Assembly (NCBI GenBank): GCA_964518335.1 | Contig: CAZFDT010000066.1 | Coordinates: 1-28,045, forward strand | Reading direction: 5' to 3' | Source: CAZFDT01 sp964518335 | Lineage (GTDB): Bacteria; Planctomycetota; Phycisphaerae; Phycisphaerales; Phycisphaeraceae | Length of the DNA stretch: 28,045 bases | Shown here: positions 6,057 through 13,856 of the stretch, in pieces | Layout of the letters: each line of letters opens with the position of its first letter | How positions within the stretch are numbered: the first letter of the stretch is position 1 | Program-made: the position numbers and the translations under genes | Notes under the pieces: generated by a model | What the model saw: only the letters and a program-made list of their open reading frames with translations | Database searches by the model: none | What the model was told of the DNA's origin: nothing

Positions 6057-8498
6057 ATGAAACGATATCTCCACCTGCCTGTCGCCACCGCTCTGATTGC
6101 GGCCATTGTCACCGCCACACACGCGGACATCTACAACCTCAAGGTCGTCACCGACGCCTCACCTGACTACAGCGACATGGACTCGCTGGTTCACAGCATC
6201 ACCAGCCGCTGGGAGACCGACGAGCAGAAGATGTGGGCGCTTTTTTACTGGCAGCACAAAGGCCGACGCCAGACCAATCCCATGGCCGTCCATGGCATGC
6301 ACGAGACCGACCCCATCCGCCAATACAACGACTACGGCTTCATGATGTGCTCAACCATCTCGGGCGTGAGCTGTGGCATCTGGGACTATATGGGCTATCC
6401 CATCCGCTACTACGACATCGGCGTTCACAGCGTGCCCGAGGTGTACTTCAACAACCGCTGGAACCATTACGACAACAGTCTGTCGCTCTACTACACGCTC
6501 TGCGACGGCAAGACCATCGCCGGCGTCGAGGACGTGGGCAAGACCCTGGGCTGCGAAGCCTCGGGCGGGAAGGAAGAGCCGGGGCACATCGCCATCTACC
6601 ATGCCGTCCACGGCACAAGCGTCAATGGCTTCATCGAAGGCGCCGACACACCCCGCGATCTCAAGAAAATGGGCACGCACTGCTTCGCCCCCACCGCGCT
6701 CAAATACCGCTACTACACCAGCTACATCGAGCGCGGACACCGCTACATCCTCAATCTCCGCGACGGCGAATCTTACACCCGACACTACACCCGTCTCGAC
6801 AACGAGATGGGCGATCCCGACGCCAAGCACAAGGCTCACCCCGCCTACTTCACACCCAACGATCACGACAACACGGGCAAAGGCGTCGATCCCGAATCCA
6901 AGAACCCCCGCTACCGCATCCGCGGCAATGGCGTACGCACCTGGTCGCCGACCCCAACCGCCAAAGTCGGCGATGAGGCCATCTACAGGATCGAGGGTGC
7001 CAACGTCATCACCAGCCTCAGGATCCTCGGCGTTTCGGAAGCCGCCATCAGCACCAACAACGGCATGACTTGGACATCGCTGTCCAATACCAGCGATCCG
7101 ATCATCGATGAAGTCAATGGTGCTTACGAAGTGCTCGTCAAGGTGCGGCAACCGGAATCGGGATTGAAGTTCGAGACCATCACGCAGATCAACTCCAAGA
7201 CGCAGCCACAGCTTCTACTGGGCAAGAACACGGTGTACGTCGGCGCAGGCGAGCAGACCGGGTCGATCGTCATCTGGCCCGAATTGCAGAACGACCGGTA
7301 CAAGCCCTGGGCGGTGGAATCGGTGAATATCAAGACCAAGGAGAAACACGAGGGCTGGAACGCCGTCATGAACCCCGACAGTCGCGACAGCGAGGGCCAC
7401 GTCGTGTTCTGCCTCGACGCCCCGCACGACCTCACGCGCATCACGCAGGGCGCCCGCATGTACGTTCGCAATAAGAACGCCGAGATCCGCTTCGAGCACT
7501 CCTTTGATGAGGGCAAGACATGGGTCAAGAGCTTCACCTTCAACGACACCGAGCAGCCGTGGGATGACACGCATCACCAGGTGACGACCAGCATCCCCGT
7601 GGGCACGAAGAGCGTTCTTTTCAAGTACGTCCTCAACAACGCCGGGCTGTACTCGGTGCGCATGGAAGGCAATCACAGGATTTCGGGAAGCGGCAACGGC
7701 CCGGTCGAAGTCACGTTCAACTGGCGCGAGCGGCAGCAGGACTACTCGCTGGTGCAGCGCAGCCATACGCAGCTCGTGGAGAAGCTGCCGGCGACGTACG
7801 CCATCCACGTGGGCGGGTACGACCACCCGGTCGTGGACAGCCTCGTCGTCAACGCCAAGGGCGCTCGCGGCGATCTGACCTATGGCTACAGCGACGGTAA
7901 AGATGTCGGCGGTGAGAAGTTTGTCGGTACGTGGGTGACCTACGGCAGGAATCTTGCCCAAGGCAAGCCTTACACCGTTTCGGTTCCGCCCTCTGAAAAC
8001 AGTTGGGGCGCCGGCGATCCGGAGGGAAAGGCGCTCACCGACGGCCGCGTGGGTTCGAGCTACTCCGGCGGCACCAGCTACCGTGAGGGACCGCTCTGGA
8101 GCAAGGGCCTGACCCCGCAGATCATTGTCGATCTGGGCCAGCCTCAGAAGGCTGCCGCGTTCCGCGTCCACCTGCACGGCTACCCGTTCCAGGACGCCAT
8201 CCGCGGCAAGGTGCAGGACGAGGTCGAGGTTTTCGTCTCCAGCGATGGTCAGAACTTCACCAGCGTCGGCCACTTCGACTTCAACCTCTACTGGAAGGAC
8301 ATCCCGGTGAACTACATGTGGACCGACGAGGAGACTTTCGGTGCGCACAATCACACGATGCAGTTGCCCTCTCCCGTCGAGGCCCGCTACGTGAAGTTCG
8401 CCGCCAAGTCCTCGCGTTTCATGGTCATCACCGAGGTGCAGGTGCTCGATTCGGTGACGACCAGGCCGTTCGACCTGAAGATCGCCCTGCCCAAGTGA
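6057..8498 (+). CDS. Large secreted protein: transglutaminase-like domain plus discoidin (F5/8 C) domain
   Basis: An 813-residue precursor. ATG 6057 follows GAGAGGA by about 9 bases and opens a signal peptide with cleavage expected after THA (residue 23). Residues about 55-145 resemble a transglutaminase/cysteine-protease-like core: DEQKMWALFYWQH, then YGFMMCSTISGVSCGIWDYMG, then GVHSVPEVYFNNRWNHYD. Cys98, His124 and Asp139 could form the Cys-His-Asp triad (Cys106 is an alternative nucleophile). The central part, about 290-640, is beta-rich and not recognised. The C-terminal 165 residues (NLAQGKPYTVS, ALTDGRVGS, IIVDLGQPQKAAAFRVHLHG, ARYVKFAAKSS, ITEVQVLD) form a discoidin-type carbohydrate-binding domain. 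The domain reading is from motif recognition only, and catalytic activity is unproven. Confidence 0.75.
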   Translation: MKRYLHLPVATALIAAIVTATHADIYNLKVVTDASPDYSDMDSLVHSITSRWETDEQKMWALFYWQHKGRRQTNPMAVHGMHETDPIRQYNDYGFMMCSTISGVSCGIWDYMGYPIRYYDIGVHSVPEVYFNNRWNHYDNSLSLYYTLCDGKTIAGVEDVGKTLGCEASGGKEEPGHIAIYHAVHGTSVNGFIEGADTPRDLKKMGTHCFAPTALKYRYYTSYIERGHRYILNLRDGESYTRHYTRLDNEMGDPDAKHKAHPAYFTPNDHDNTGKGVDPESKNPRYRIRGNGVRTWSPTPTAKVGDEAIYRIEGANVITSLRILGVSEAAISTNNGMTWTSLSNTSDPIIDEVNGAYEVLVKVRQPESGLKFETITQINSKTQPQLLLGKNTVYVGAGEQTGSIVIWPELQNDRYKPWAVESVNIKTKEKHEGWNAVMNPDSRDSEGHVVFCLDAPHDLTRITQGARMYVRNKNAEIRFEHSFDEGKTWVKSFTFNDTEQPWDDTHHQVTTSIPVGTKSVLFKYVLNNAGLYSVRMEGNHRISGSGNGPVEVTFNWRERQQDYSLVQRSHTQLVEKLPATYAIHVGGYDHPVVDSLVVNAKGARGDLTYGYSDGKDVGGEKFVGTWVTYGRNLAQGKPYTVSVPPSENSWGAGDPEGKALTDGRVGSSYSGGTSYREGPLWSKGLTPQIIVDLGQPQKAAAFRVHLHGYPFQDAIRGKVQDEVEVFVSSDGQNFTSVGHFDFNLYWKDIPVNYMWTDEETFGAHNHTMQLPSPVEARYVKFAAKSSRFMVITEVQVLDSVTTRPFDLKIALPK

Positions 8499-8505
8499 TG
8501 TCGTC

Positions 8506-8567
8506 GCCGCTTGCGGCTTGGCGAACCCGCCCTGTGCGGCGGCGCCGGATGCTGAGCCGCAAGCGGC
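8506..8567. repeat. Paired palindromes forming a 13-bp inverted repeat between convergent genes
   Basis: The arm at 8506-8518 (GCCGCTTGCGGCT) is the exact reverse complement of the arm at 8555-8567, with 36 bases between. Each arm is itself a small palindrome (GCCGC-TT-GCGGC and GCCGC-AA-GCGGC). The structure can therefore fold as one long cruciform or as two adjacent hairpins. It lies 8 bases after the stop of the secreted protein and just beyond the 3' end of the convergent gene at 8579. It could be a bidirectional terminator or a REP-like element. Confidence 0.6.
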
Positions 8568-8578
8568 AACGGTCGAGA

Positions 8579-9292
8579 TCAGATCCACTCGTACAGCCGC
8601 ATCGCATCAAACCGTACCACGCACAGCCAAACGCACAGACCGATGTAGCCCGCCGCGGGGAGCGCCGCATCCGCATAGTCGTAAACGCGTCGATCGTCGA
8701 AGTAAAGCCGTACGCGACCCTGGCCTACTGCAACAGTGAACACGTGCGGCTCGTCGTAAGGCAGGTGCGGCACCACGTCCACCGCTTCGCTGACTTGCAC
8801 GTACCCCGGACTCTTACGCAATCGCACCCAGTTCGAATCGGGATTCCACACCACCGTCGTAAAGAGCGACCGCCAGTAGTCATCGCCCATGCCGTTCCAT
8901 CCCGTGCCCAGGTGGCGAGGATAGGCTGCGAGGAACCCCTCGTCATCGGGCGAGTCGGCGCGGAGCCAGAAGTTGAAGTTGTATTTCCCGTCGGGGTTGC
9001 ACCCCTGGGTGTGCCGGTTGTTCGCCTCGAAGCGCTGCACAAATGCAGCATCGGGCTTCAGCCGCGTCACCCGCACCTGCCAGAGGTAGTCGCCGATGAT
9101 CGGCTGGTCGAAGAAGAGCGACGGGCTGTGGCTGAGCCACTCGCCAATCATGCCGCCTGGCACGGCCTGCCACCTGCCGTGATTCTCAAGTTGGCGCCAG
9201 CGGCGCAGGTCAGCCAGTTCCGCGTGCAGCCATGGCCGCACGCGATATGGATCGCCACCGAGGACCAACACCTCCGTTTCGTTGCTCGTCAT
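8579..9292 (-). CDS. Unrecognised protein with concanavalin/LamG-like beta-sandwich features
   Basis: A 237-residue protein from ATG 9292 (MTSNETEVLVLGG). In-frame upstream starts at 9352 (ATG) and 9361 (GTG) would lengthen it to about 260, and none has a convincing ribosome site. There is no signal peptide. The sequence alternates short beta strands with aromatic residues: DYLWQVRVTRLKPD, KYNFNFWLRAD, WRSLFTTVVWNPDSNWVRLR, HVFTVAVGQGRVRLYFDDRR, and YIGLCVWLCVVRFDAMRLYEW at the end. This resembles the carbohydrate-binding beta-sandwich used by DUF1961- and DUF1080-type proteins, but I cannot name the family. It lies 104 bases downstream of the first PEP-CTERM gene on the same strand and may be the last gene of that transcript. 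Confidence 0.6.
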   Translation of the reverse strand: MTSNETEVLVLGGDPYRVRPWLHAELADLRRWRQLENHGRWQAVPGGMIGEWLSHSPSLFFDQPIIGDYLWQVRVTRLKPDAAFVQRFEANNRHTQGCNPDGKYNFNFWLRADSPDDEGFLAAYPRHLGTGWNGMGDDYWRSLFTTVVWNPDSNWVRLRKSPGYVQVSEAVDVVPHLPYDEPHVFTVAVGQGRVRLYFDDRRVYDYADAALPAAGYIGLCVWLCVVRFDAMRLYEWI

Positions 9293-9396
9293 CACAACGC
9301 ACGCGCCCCGCAAGCCCTCGCCTGAACCAGCAGGCCGATGGCCGCAGATCATGGCGACCACCGGCCGACCGGCATCTGAATCGCCGCCGGTTTACA

Positions 9397-10875
9397 TCAG
9401 CGGCGACGACCACGGACAAACATCGTCAGCCCGCCGATCGCTGCTAGTGCAAGCGTACCGGGCTCGGGAATCGCGGTGACGACCAGATTGACCTGGCCGG
9501 CGACGCTGGTATCGATGAACATGCTGTGGCCCGCGGGGATGATTCCCAATTCCAGGCCATTGTCCGTGAACGAATTACCTGCACCGGTGCTGTAATTGAT
9601 CAGGCGATAGGTGCCCAGGGCCAGCATGCCGTTCACGGCGTTGATGTTGACGATGCCATCGAGAATGAGATCGGTGTTGGATGCGTGAATGACATCGATC
9701 AGGTCGTTTACGTCGGCACCGATCGTGGTGACGTTGGCCAGATCGAAGTTGAGGATGCTGGTGTTCGCAAACTGCAGGTTCTTGCGGATGGTCAGGGTGC
9801 CCACACCATCATTGATTTCCGGATCACCCGGGGACAGGGTGCCGCCTGCTTTGACATTGACCGAGAAGCCGGTATTGCTGATGTCGATATTTCTTCCCCA
9901 GATGGTGCCTCTACCGCCCAGCGTTGCACTGTTCTCCACATCAGTGCGGCCGATGCTACTCGAATTGCTGGTCCCCCTGCTTCCATTGATCGTCACGGTG
10001 CCGGCATTGATGATCAAATTCTGTACCCACCCAGCATTCGTGGAGTTGACGACTAACGTACCATCCCCGTTCTTGTGTACCTGCTTGCCGTTGGTGGTGG
10101 TCGTGTCGAGTATGCCGTCGATCGTGAGCTTCTGGCCGCCCGCGACTTCGATGATGCCGCTGCTGGCGCCGAAGATGCGGAGGGTTCCAGTCAACGTGCT
10201 GTTGCCACTGCTATTGAAGAGGCGGGCCGAACCGGCAGCTATATCGATGTCCTCGCCGACAGTGATGTTCCCTGCCATTTCAAGAACGTCACTGATGCCC
10301 AGAACGGTCTTGTCCACCGCGCCTGTTGCACCCAACGCGTTGCCATGCGTGATCCGAATCGTACCGTTGCTGATCGTCGTCTGGCCGCTGTAGGTGTTAT
10401 TGCCCGACAGGATGAGTACGCCTGACTCGTTGCTGGTGGCCTTGGTGAAGCCGGCAGTACCGGCGATCACAGCGCTGATGGTGGTGGTCGCATTGGGCGC
10501 CAGTGTGATCACCGGCGAGGTGCCACCCAGCGTGAGCGTGTTGGTCGCGTTGCCGCCGTCGCTGATCACATAGCCGTCGCTGTTGAAGGTGAGGTTGTGG
10601 ACGACGATGGGCACGCCCAGCGTCACGGTCCCGACCGAACCGCCGAAGACTGCGTCGTCGAGGTTGACGCTGTCTTGGCCGGTATTGCTCCAGGCGACGT
10701 AGTTGGCCCCGCTGTCGGAGGTCCAGCGTAGGTCGGTGGTGTTCCACGTGCCTGCTCCGCCGCCGGGAGTGCCGCTGCCGTCATTATCCCAGCTCAGCGT
10801 CGCCGCCGATAAGGTCCCGCCCGTGAAGGCCAGTACTGCCAGAATCGCCGTTGTGATGTGTCGGTTCCGTTTCAT
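9397..10875 (-). CDS. PEP-CTERM sorting-domain protein with autotransporter-type beta-strand repeat
   Basis: A 492-residue secreted protein. ATG 10875 is chosen because AGGAG lies 8 bases upstream and a signal peptide follows (MKRNRHITTAILAVLAF..., cleavage near residue 24). Residues about 151-180 (SGVLILSGNNTYSGQTTIS) match the autotransporter-associated beta-strand repeat (PATR type). The rest is Thr/Asn/Gly-rich and strand-forming, as in passenger-like beta-helices. The final 24 residues hold a PEP-CTERM signal: IPEPGTLAL, a hydrophobic segment, then RGRRR. Such tails are recognised by an exosortase and lead to surface attachment or secretion; no exosortase is in the window. A second PEP-CTERM gene lies upstream on the same strand. 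Confidence 0.85.
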   Translation of the reverse strand: MKRNRHITTAILAVLAFTGGTLSAATLSWDNDGSGTPGGGAGTWNTTDLRWTSDSGANYVAWSNTGQDSVNLDDAVFGGSVGTVTLGVPIVVHNLTFNSDGYVISDGGNATNTLTLGGTSPVITLAPNATTTISAVIAGTAGFTKATSNESGVLILSGNNTYSGQTTISNGTIRITHGNALGATGAVDKTVLGISDVLEMAGNITVGEDIDIAAGSARLFNSSGNSTLTGTLRIFGASSGIIEVAGGQKLTIDGILDTTTTNGKQVHKNGDGTLVVNSTNAGWVQNLIINAGTVTINGSRGTSNSSSIGRTDVENSATLGGRGTIWGRNIDISNTGFSVNVKAGGTLSPGDPEINDGVGTLTIRKNLQFANTSILNFDLANVTTIGADVNDLIDVIHASNTDLILDGIVNINAVNGMLALGTYRLINYSTGAGNSFTDNGLELGIIPAGHSMFIDTSVAGQVNLVVTAIPEPGTLALAAIGGLTMFVRGRRR

Positions 10876-10924
10876 TGATCCGTTCTCCTGAGAGGTGCTG
10901 GAGTATGAAATCCGCAAGCCAGAA

Positions 10925-10955
10925 GGTCGGCCGCGCCGATGCAGCGCGGCCGACC
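10925..10955. terminator. Strong 12-bp hairpin between the two PEP-CTERM genes
   Basis: The arms GGTCGGCCGCGC (10925-10936) and GCGCGGCCGACC (10944-10955) pair perfectly around a 7-base loop. The hairpin lies 28 bases beyond the stop of the upstream PEP-CTERM gene (minus strand) and 49 bases before the start of the next. No T run follows in the minus direction. It may be a partial terminator or an mRNA-stabilising processing structure rather than a classical intrinsic terminator. Confidence 0.55.
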
Positions 10956-10983
10956 ACGATGGTTCGGCTGAAGTGCCGACCGA

Positions 10984-12375
10984 TCACGCGCGGCGACGCC
11001 CGCGCACGGCGATCATCAACCCGCCCAAAGCCGCCAGACCCAACGTGCCCGGCTCAGGGATGGGGGGGGCCATGTAGCTGCCAGTCAACTCGACCTGGCG
11101 GTTGCTGCTGCCGGAGGTGCCCAGGTAGTGAATGCCCAAGTCGTACCAGCCGCCGTCCAAGTCGCCGGGGCCGGTGTACTCGTTGAGTGTGCCGCCCAAG
11201 GCATTGAGGTAGGAAATCGAGGCAAAGGCCTGGTCCGCGATGGGTGTGGCCGTCGAGGAGCCCTGAGTGGACTTACTGATCCACTCATCGCCGTCAATAA
11301 GAATCCAACTCAGATCCTCGACACTGGCATCGGGGGTGAACAACCGAACCACGAGGTTGGCTTCATTGAAGACCATGCCCGAGACACCGTTGCTGGACTT
11401 CCAGACAACCTGATCGGCCGACGCGTCACTGAATACGTCGAAGGCCATGGTGGATCCGGGCCTCATAACCAGATCGTTGGAGGCGCCGCCGGTGTGGCGC
11501 ATGATGAGCCCGGCTTCTGACGCGGCGCCCGGGTCCAGCAATGTTCCGATGGCCAGGTCGCGGTAGTAGCCGGTAGTGGTATTCCACGACGCTCGCCCAG
11601 TGCCCGTGAGCGTGTTGACCTCCATCTGAGTGCCGACGTAGGTGCCCCCGTTGGATCCCATGCTCAGATGTGGCGACACGTCGAAGTTCGTGTCGGCGGC
11701 TGTGCCGGCAACGGTGCCGCCGAGGTTAACCGTGGCGAACTTGGTGAACTCGGGGACGCCCAACTCAAGTTTGCCATTCTGGACATCCCATTTGCCGCTG
11801 AAGGTCGAAGGGTTGGTGCGGGTCTGGTTGCCGGGGGTGCCGCCATCGGCATCCAGGACGTTCACGATCGACCTGAGCTCCAGTGCGCCGCCACCGATGA
11901 TGGTCAGAGTACCCGTGCCGGTAACTACGGTTGAAGTGGCCACGCTGCTGCTGCTGCCCAATCTGCTGAACTCGCCGGCGCCTTTGAGGTCGTAGGTGTT
12001 GTTGGCGCCGGTGATGTTCAATGCCAGGCCGCCGGAAAACAGGGTACCGCGCTGGTTTGAAAACGTGCCACCGGTGCCGAGGAAGTTCACCGTGGCAGCT
12101 GTCGTGATGCTCGTGTCATAATTGGTATCGAACTTGCCCGTGCCACCGAGATTGATGACCAGGTTGTTGGGCAGGGTCCCAACTGTGAGTTTGTAGAAGG
12201 TGACCGTGTACTCATCGATGTTGAGGGTGTCGCCGTCTGCCACTGTGCTGCCGCCCCATGTTGCTGCGACGTCCCAGGACCCGGGGGCGGCATCGTTGAG
12301 GATGTCCGCGGCCGCCGGGCTACTGATCAGGGCGATCGATCCCAACGCGCACAATGTCCGCTTGGCTGTGTTCAC
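10984..12375 (-). CDS. PEP-CTERM sorting-domain protein, secreted, beta-rich
   Basis: A 463-residue exported protein. The start is GTG 12375 (MNTAKRTLCALGSIALI), with AGGAG 7 bases upstream. An in-frame GTG at 12414, with a perfect AGGAGG 6 bases upstream, would add 13 residues to the n-region, so either or both may be used. The signal peptide should be cut near SPAAA|D. The body is Gly/Thr/Asn-rich, repeats short beta strands (GTGGTFSNQRGTLFSGG, GAGEFSRLG, GTGTLTIIGGGALEL) and is not otherwise recognised. The C-terminus is a PEP-CTERM signal nearly identical to that of the downstream gene (IPEPGTLGL, hydrophobic stretch, RGRRRA). Likely surface-anchored or released by an exosortase encoded elsewhere. 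Confidence 0.82.
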   Translation of the reverse strand: MNTAKRTLCALGSIALISSPAAADILNDAAPGSWDVAATWGGSTVADGDTLNIDEYTVTFYKLTVGTLPNNLVINLGGTGKFDTNYDTSITTAATVNFLGTGGTFSNQRGTLFSGGLALNITGANNTYDLKGAGEFSRLGSSSSVATSTVVTGTGTLTIIGGGALELRSIVNVLDADGGTPGNQTRTNPSTFSGKWDVQNGKLELGVPEFTKFATVNLGGTVAGTAADTNFDVSPHLSMGSNGGTYVGTQMEVNTLTGTGRASWNTTTGYYRDLAIGTLLDPGAASEAGLIMRHTGGASNDLVMRPGSTMAFDVFSDASADQVVWKSSNGVSGMVFNEANLVVRLFTPDASVEDLSWILIDGDEWISKSTQGSSTATPIADQAFASISYLNALGGTLNEYTGPGDLDGGWYDLGIHYLGTSGSSNRQVELTGSYMAPPIPEPGTLGLAALGGLMIAVRGRRRA

Positions 12376-12414
12376 AATGCTACTCCTAAAGATTGGAAGA
12401 TGAATGCGGTTCAC

Positions 12415-12950
12415 GACGTTCCTCCTACAAACGAGACGGGGAAAGATCGGACGGGAATACAGCATCGACTTGTACCACTGACGAAAACGGCTGTTCATTG
12501 GGCACTTCTCCCCAATCTTCGCCCTTGAAGCCGCGGCGGAAGCAGAGTCGCCGATGTCCTTCGGAGGCCGCGCCTCTGATACTGACCTTTTTGACTCTAC
12601 CCCCATCGCCGGGTGGGGGGAATGGGGAAATCGGTGAACACATGGAGGAAACCGGGGAAAGGGCTTCACCCGGCCGGTCTGACTTCGAGCGTGTGAGGCA
12701 AGCACGAGCACGGCGCAAGAACCACGCAAAACTTGTGCGGATTGGCGCCCTGACCCCACCCGCTGCCTGAAACCTTGGCCCAGCCGCGCTTTTTCCTAGC
12801 ATTCATGGATTTTCCCGACACTCGGGCGTCGGACGCTGGTCACGATCCCCTGGAACGGCTACATAGATAAATGAGGGGAGATCGCTCCCTCGATTCGGCC
12901 GACCTCGTTCAGATCAGTCCGTCTGTCATATGATCCAAGGATGGCTCGCC
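12415..12950. other. 536-bp divergent intergenic region
   Basis: This lies between the divergent PEP-CTERM and pseudopilin-like genes. It holds the AGGAGG ribosome site of the alternative PEP-CTERM start (minus strand, 12420-12425) and a small hairpin, CCCCCA (12600-12605) with TGGGGG (12614-12619). Open frames across it on both strands have no family features and no ribosome sites, so I treat it as noncoding. Promoters for both flanking genes are expected here, but I see no clear consensus. Confidence 0.5.
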
Positions 12951-13811
12951 ATGACCGCGACCTGCACCCAGTCCATTGCACCCATCTCGCCGCGTTTCGG
13001 CCATGACGCCAAGGGGTTCACCCTGATCGAACTCCTCGTGGTCATCTCCATCATCGCTCTTCTGATCGCCATTCTCCTGCCGGCGCTGGGCAAGGCTCGC
13101 GACGCGGCCCGCACCACCGTGTGCCTGAGTAATCAGCGCCAGATCGGCGTGGGGATCGCCACCTACGCCGCCGAGCACAACAGCAAGTATCCGCCCGACA
13201 CGCCCCAGTGGGGACACCTGAGCCTGCCCGGCATCACCTCGAGCAACTGGAATACCGGCTGGGCGCACACCTTCGCCGAGCGCCTTGTCGCGGCGGGAGT
13301 CATCCCTCATAGCGGGGATTCGAACTACCGCTTTGCGACGCACTACCCGGCCAACGCACACGGCGTCTTCCTCTGCCCCAAGGCTCGGGAGTACGCCCAA
13401 TCGATGATCGGAACCACGAATCGGGGCTACCACGGCTACGGGCTGGTCCGCGGTCCTTTCTGTGTGCCCAGCTACTACGAAAATGACGCCTCCAAACTGC
13501 CGCCAGCACAGCCCGGCGGCGATAAATCCGCCCAACTGCCCTTCTGGAACCGGCTCCGTCTGGAGAATCTCCATTCCAGCAGGATCTTCATGACCGAAGG
13601 ATGGAACACGCTTCGGCCGCCGGAAACCCAACCGCATGCCCCTGGCGTCGCTTACTTCGAGTACAGCGTGCAGTATCGCCACGCGGGCTCCGCCAACTAC
13701 CTGTTTTCCGACATGCATGCGGTCAACAACAACCAATGGCACACGATCAACGCATTTCCGTATTCGACTGGTGGCGTGGTCAAGCAGACCGTTTGGAGCC
13801 ATTACTGGTGA
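12951..13811 (+). CDS. Pseudopilin-like protein, prepilin N-methylation domain with H-X9-D motif
   Basis: A 286-residue protein from ATG 12951, where AAGGA lies 9 bases upstream; an in-frame ATG at 12930 is possible but has no ribosome site. The prepilin peptidase site is KG|FTLIELLVVISIIALL at residues 21-38, with Glu at mature position +5 and a single membrane helix to about residue 47. Then comes GKARDAARTTVCLSNQRQIG, the usual continuation in planctomycete and verrucomicrobial type II pseudopilin-like proteins. Near the C-terminus, RHAGSANYLFSDMHA gives the H-X9-D motif, with Met instead of the usual Gly after Asp. The protein is probably processed by a prepilin peptidase and kept in the envelope. 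The role is unknown; such proteins are numerous in these genomes. Confidence 0.85.
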   Translation: MTATCTQSIAPISPRFGHDAKGFTLIELLVVISIIALLIAILLPALGKARDAARTTVCLSNQRQIGVGIATYAAEHNSKYPPDTPQWGHLSLPGITSSNWNTGWAHTFAERLVAAGVIPHSGDSNYRFATHYPANAHGVFLCPKAREYAQSMIGTTNRGYHGYGLVRGPFCVPSYYENDASKLPPAQPGGDKSAQLPFWNRLRLENLHSSRIFMTEGWNTLRPPETQPHAPGVAYFEYSVQYRHAGSANYLFSDMHAVNNNQWHTINAFPYSTGGVVKQTVWSHYW

Positions 13812-13856
13812 TACATGGTTAGGAACCACTGGGCGCGAACACCAAGGCAATTCATC

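Noticed and set aside
6351..8588. Long minus-strand open frames opposite the secreted transglutaminase-like gene
   Set aside because: They are antisense shadows of a GC-rich gene, with no family motifs and Val/Ala/Gly-rich composition. The plus-strand protein has a signal peptide and recognisable domains.
8318..9325. 335-codon plus-strand open frame overlapping the secreted protein's 3' end and the beta-sandwich gene
   Set aside because: It crosses the stop of a well-supported gene in another frame and runs antisense to a better-supported minus-strand gene.
12600..12619. Hairpin CCCCCA...TGGGGG as a terminator
   Set aside because: It lies in the middle of a divergent promoter region with no T tract and no gene ending nearby.
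12425..12802. Overlapping 125-codon frames on both strands in the divergent intergenic region
   Set aside because: No ribosome site, no recognisable motif, and mirror-image frames of equal length are typical of chance in GC-rich DNA.
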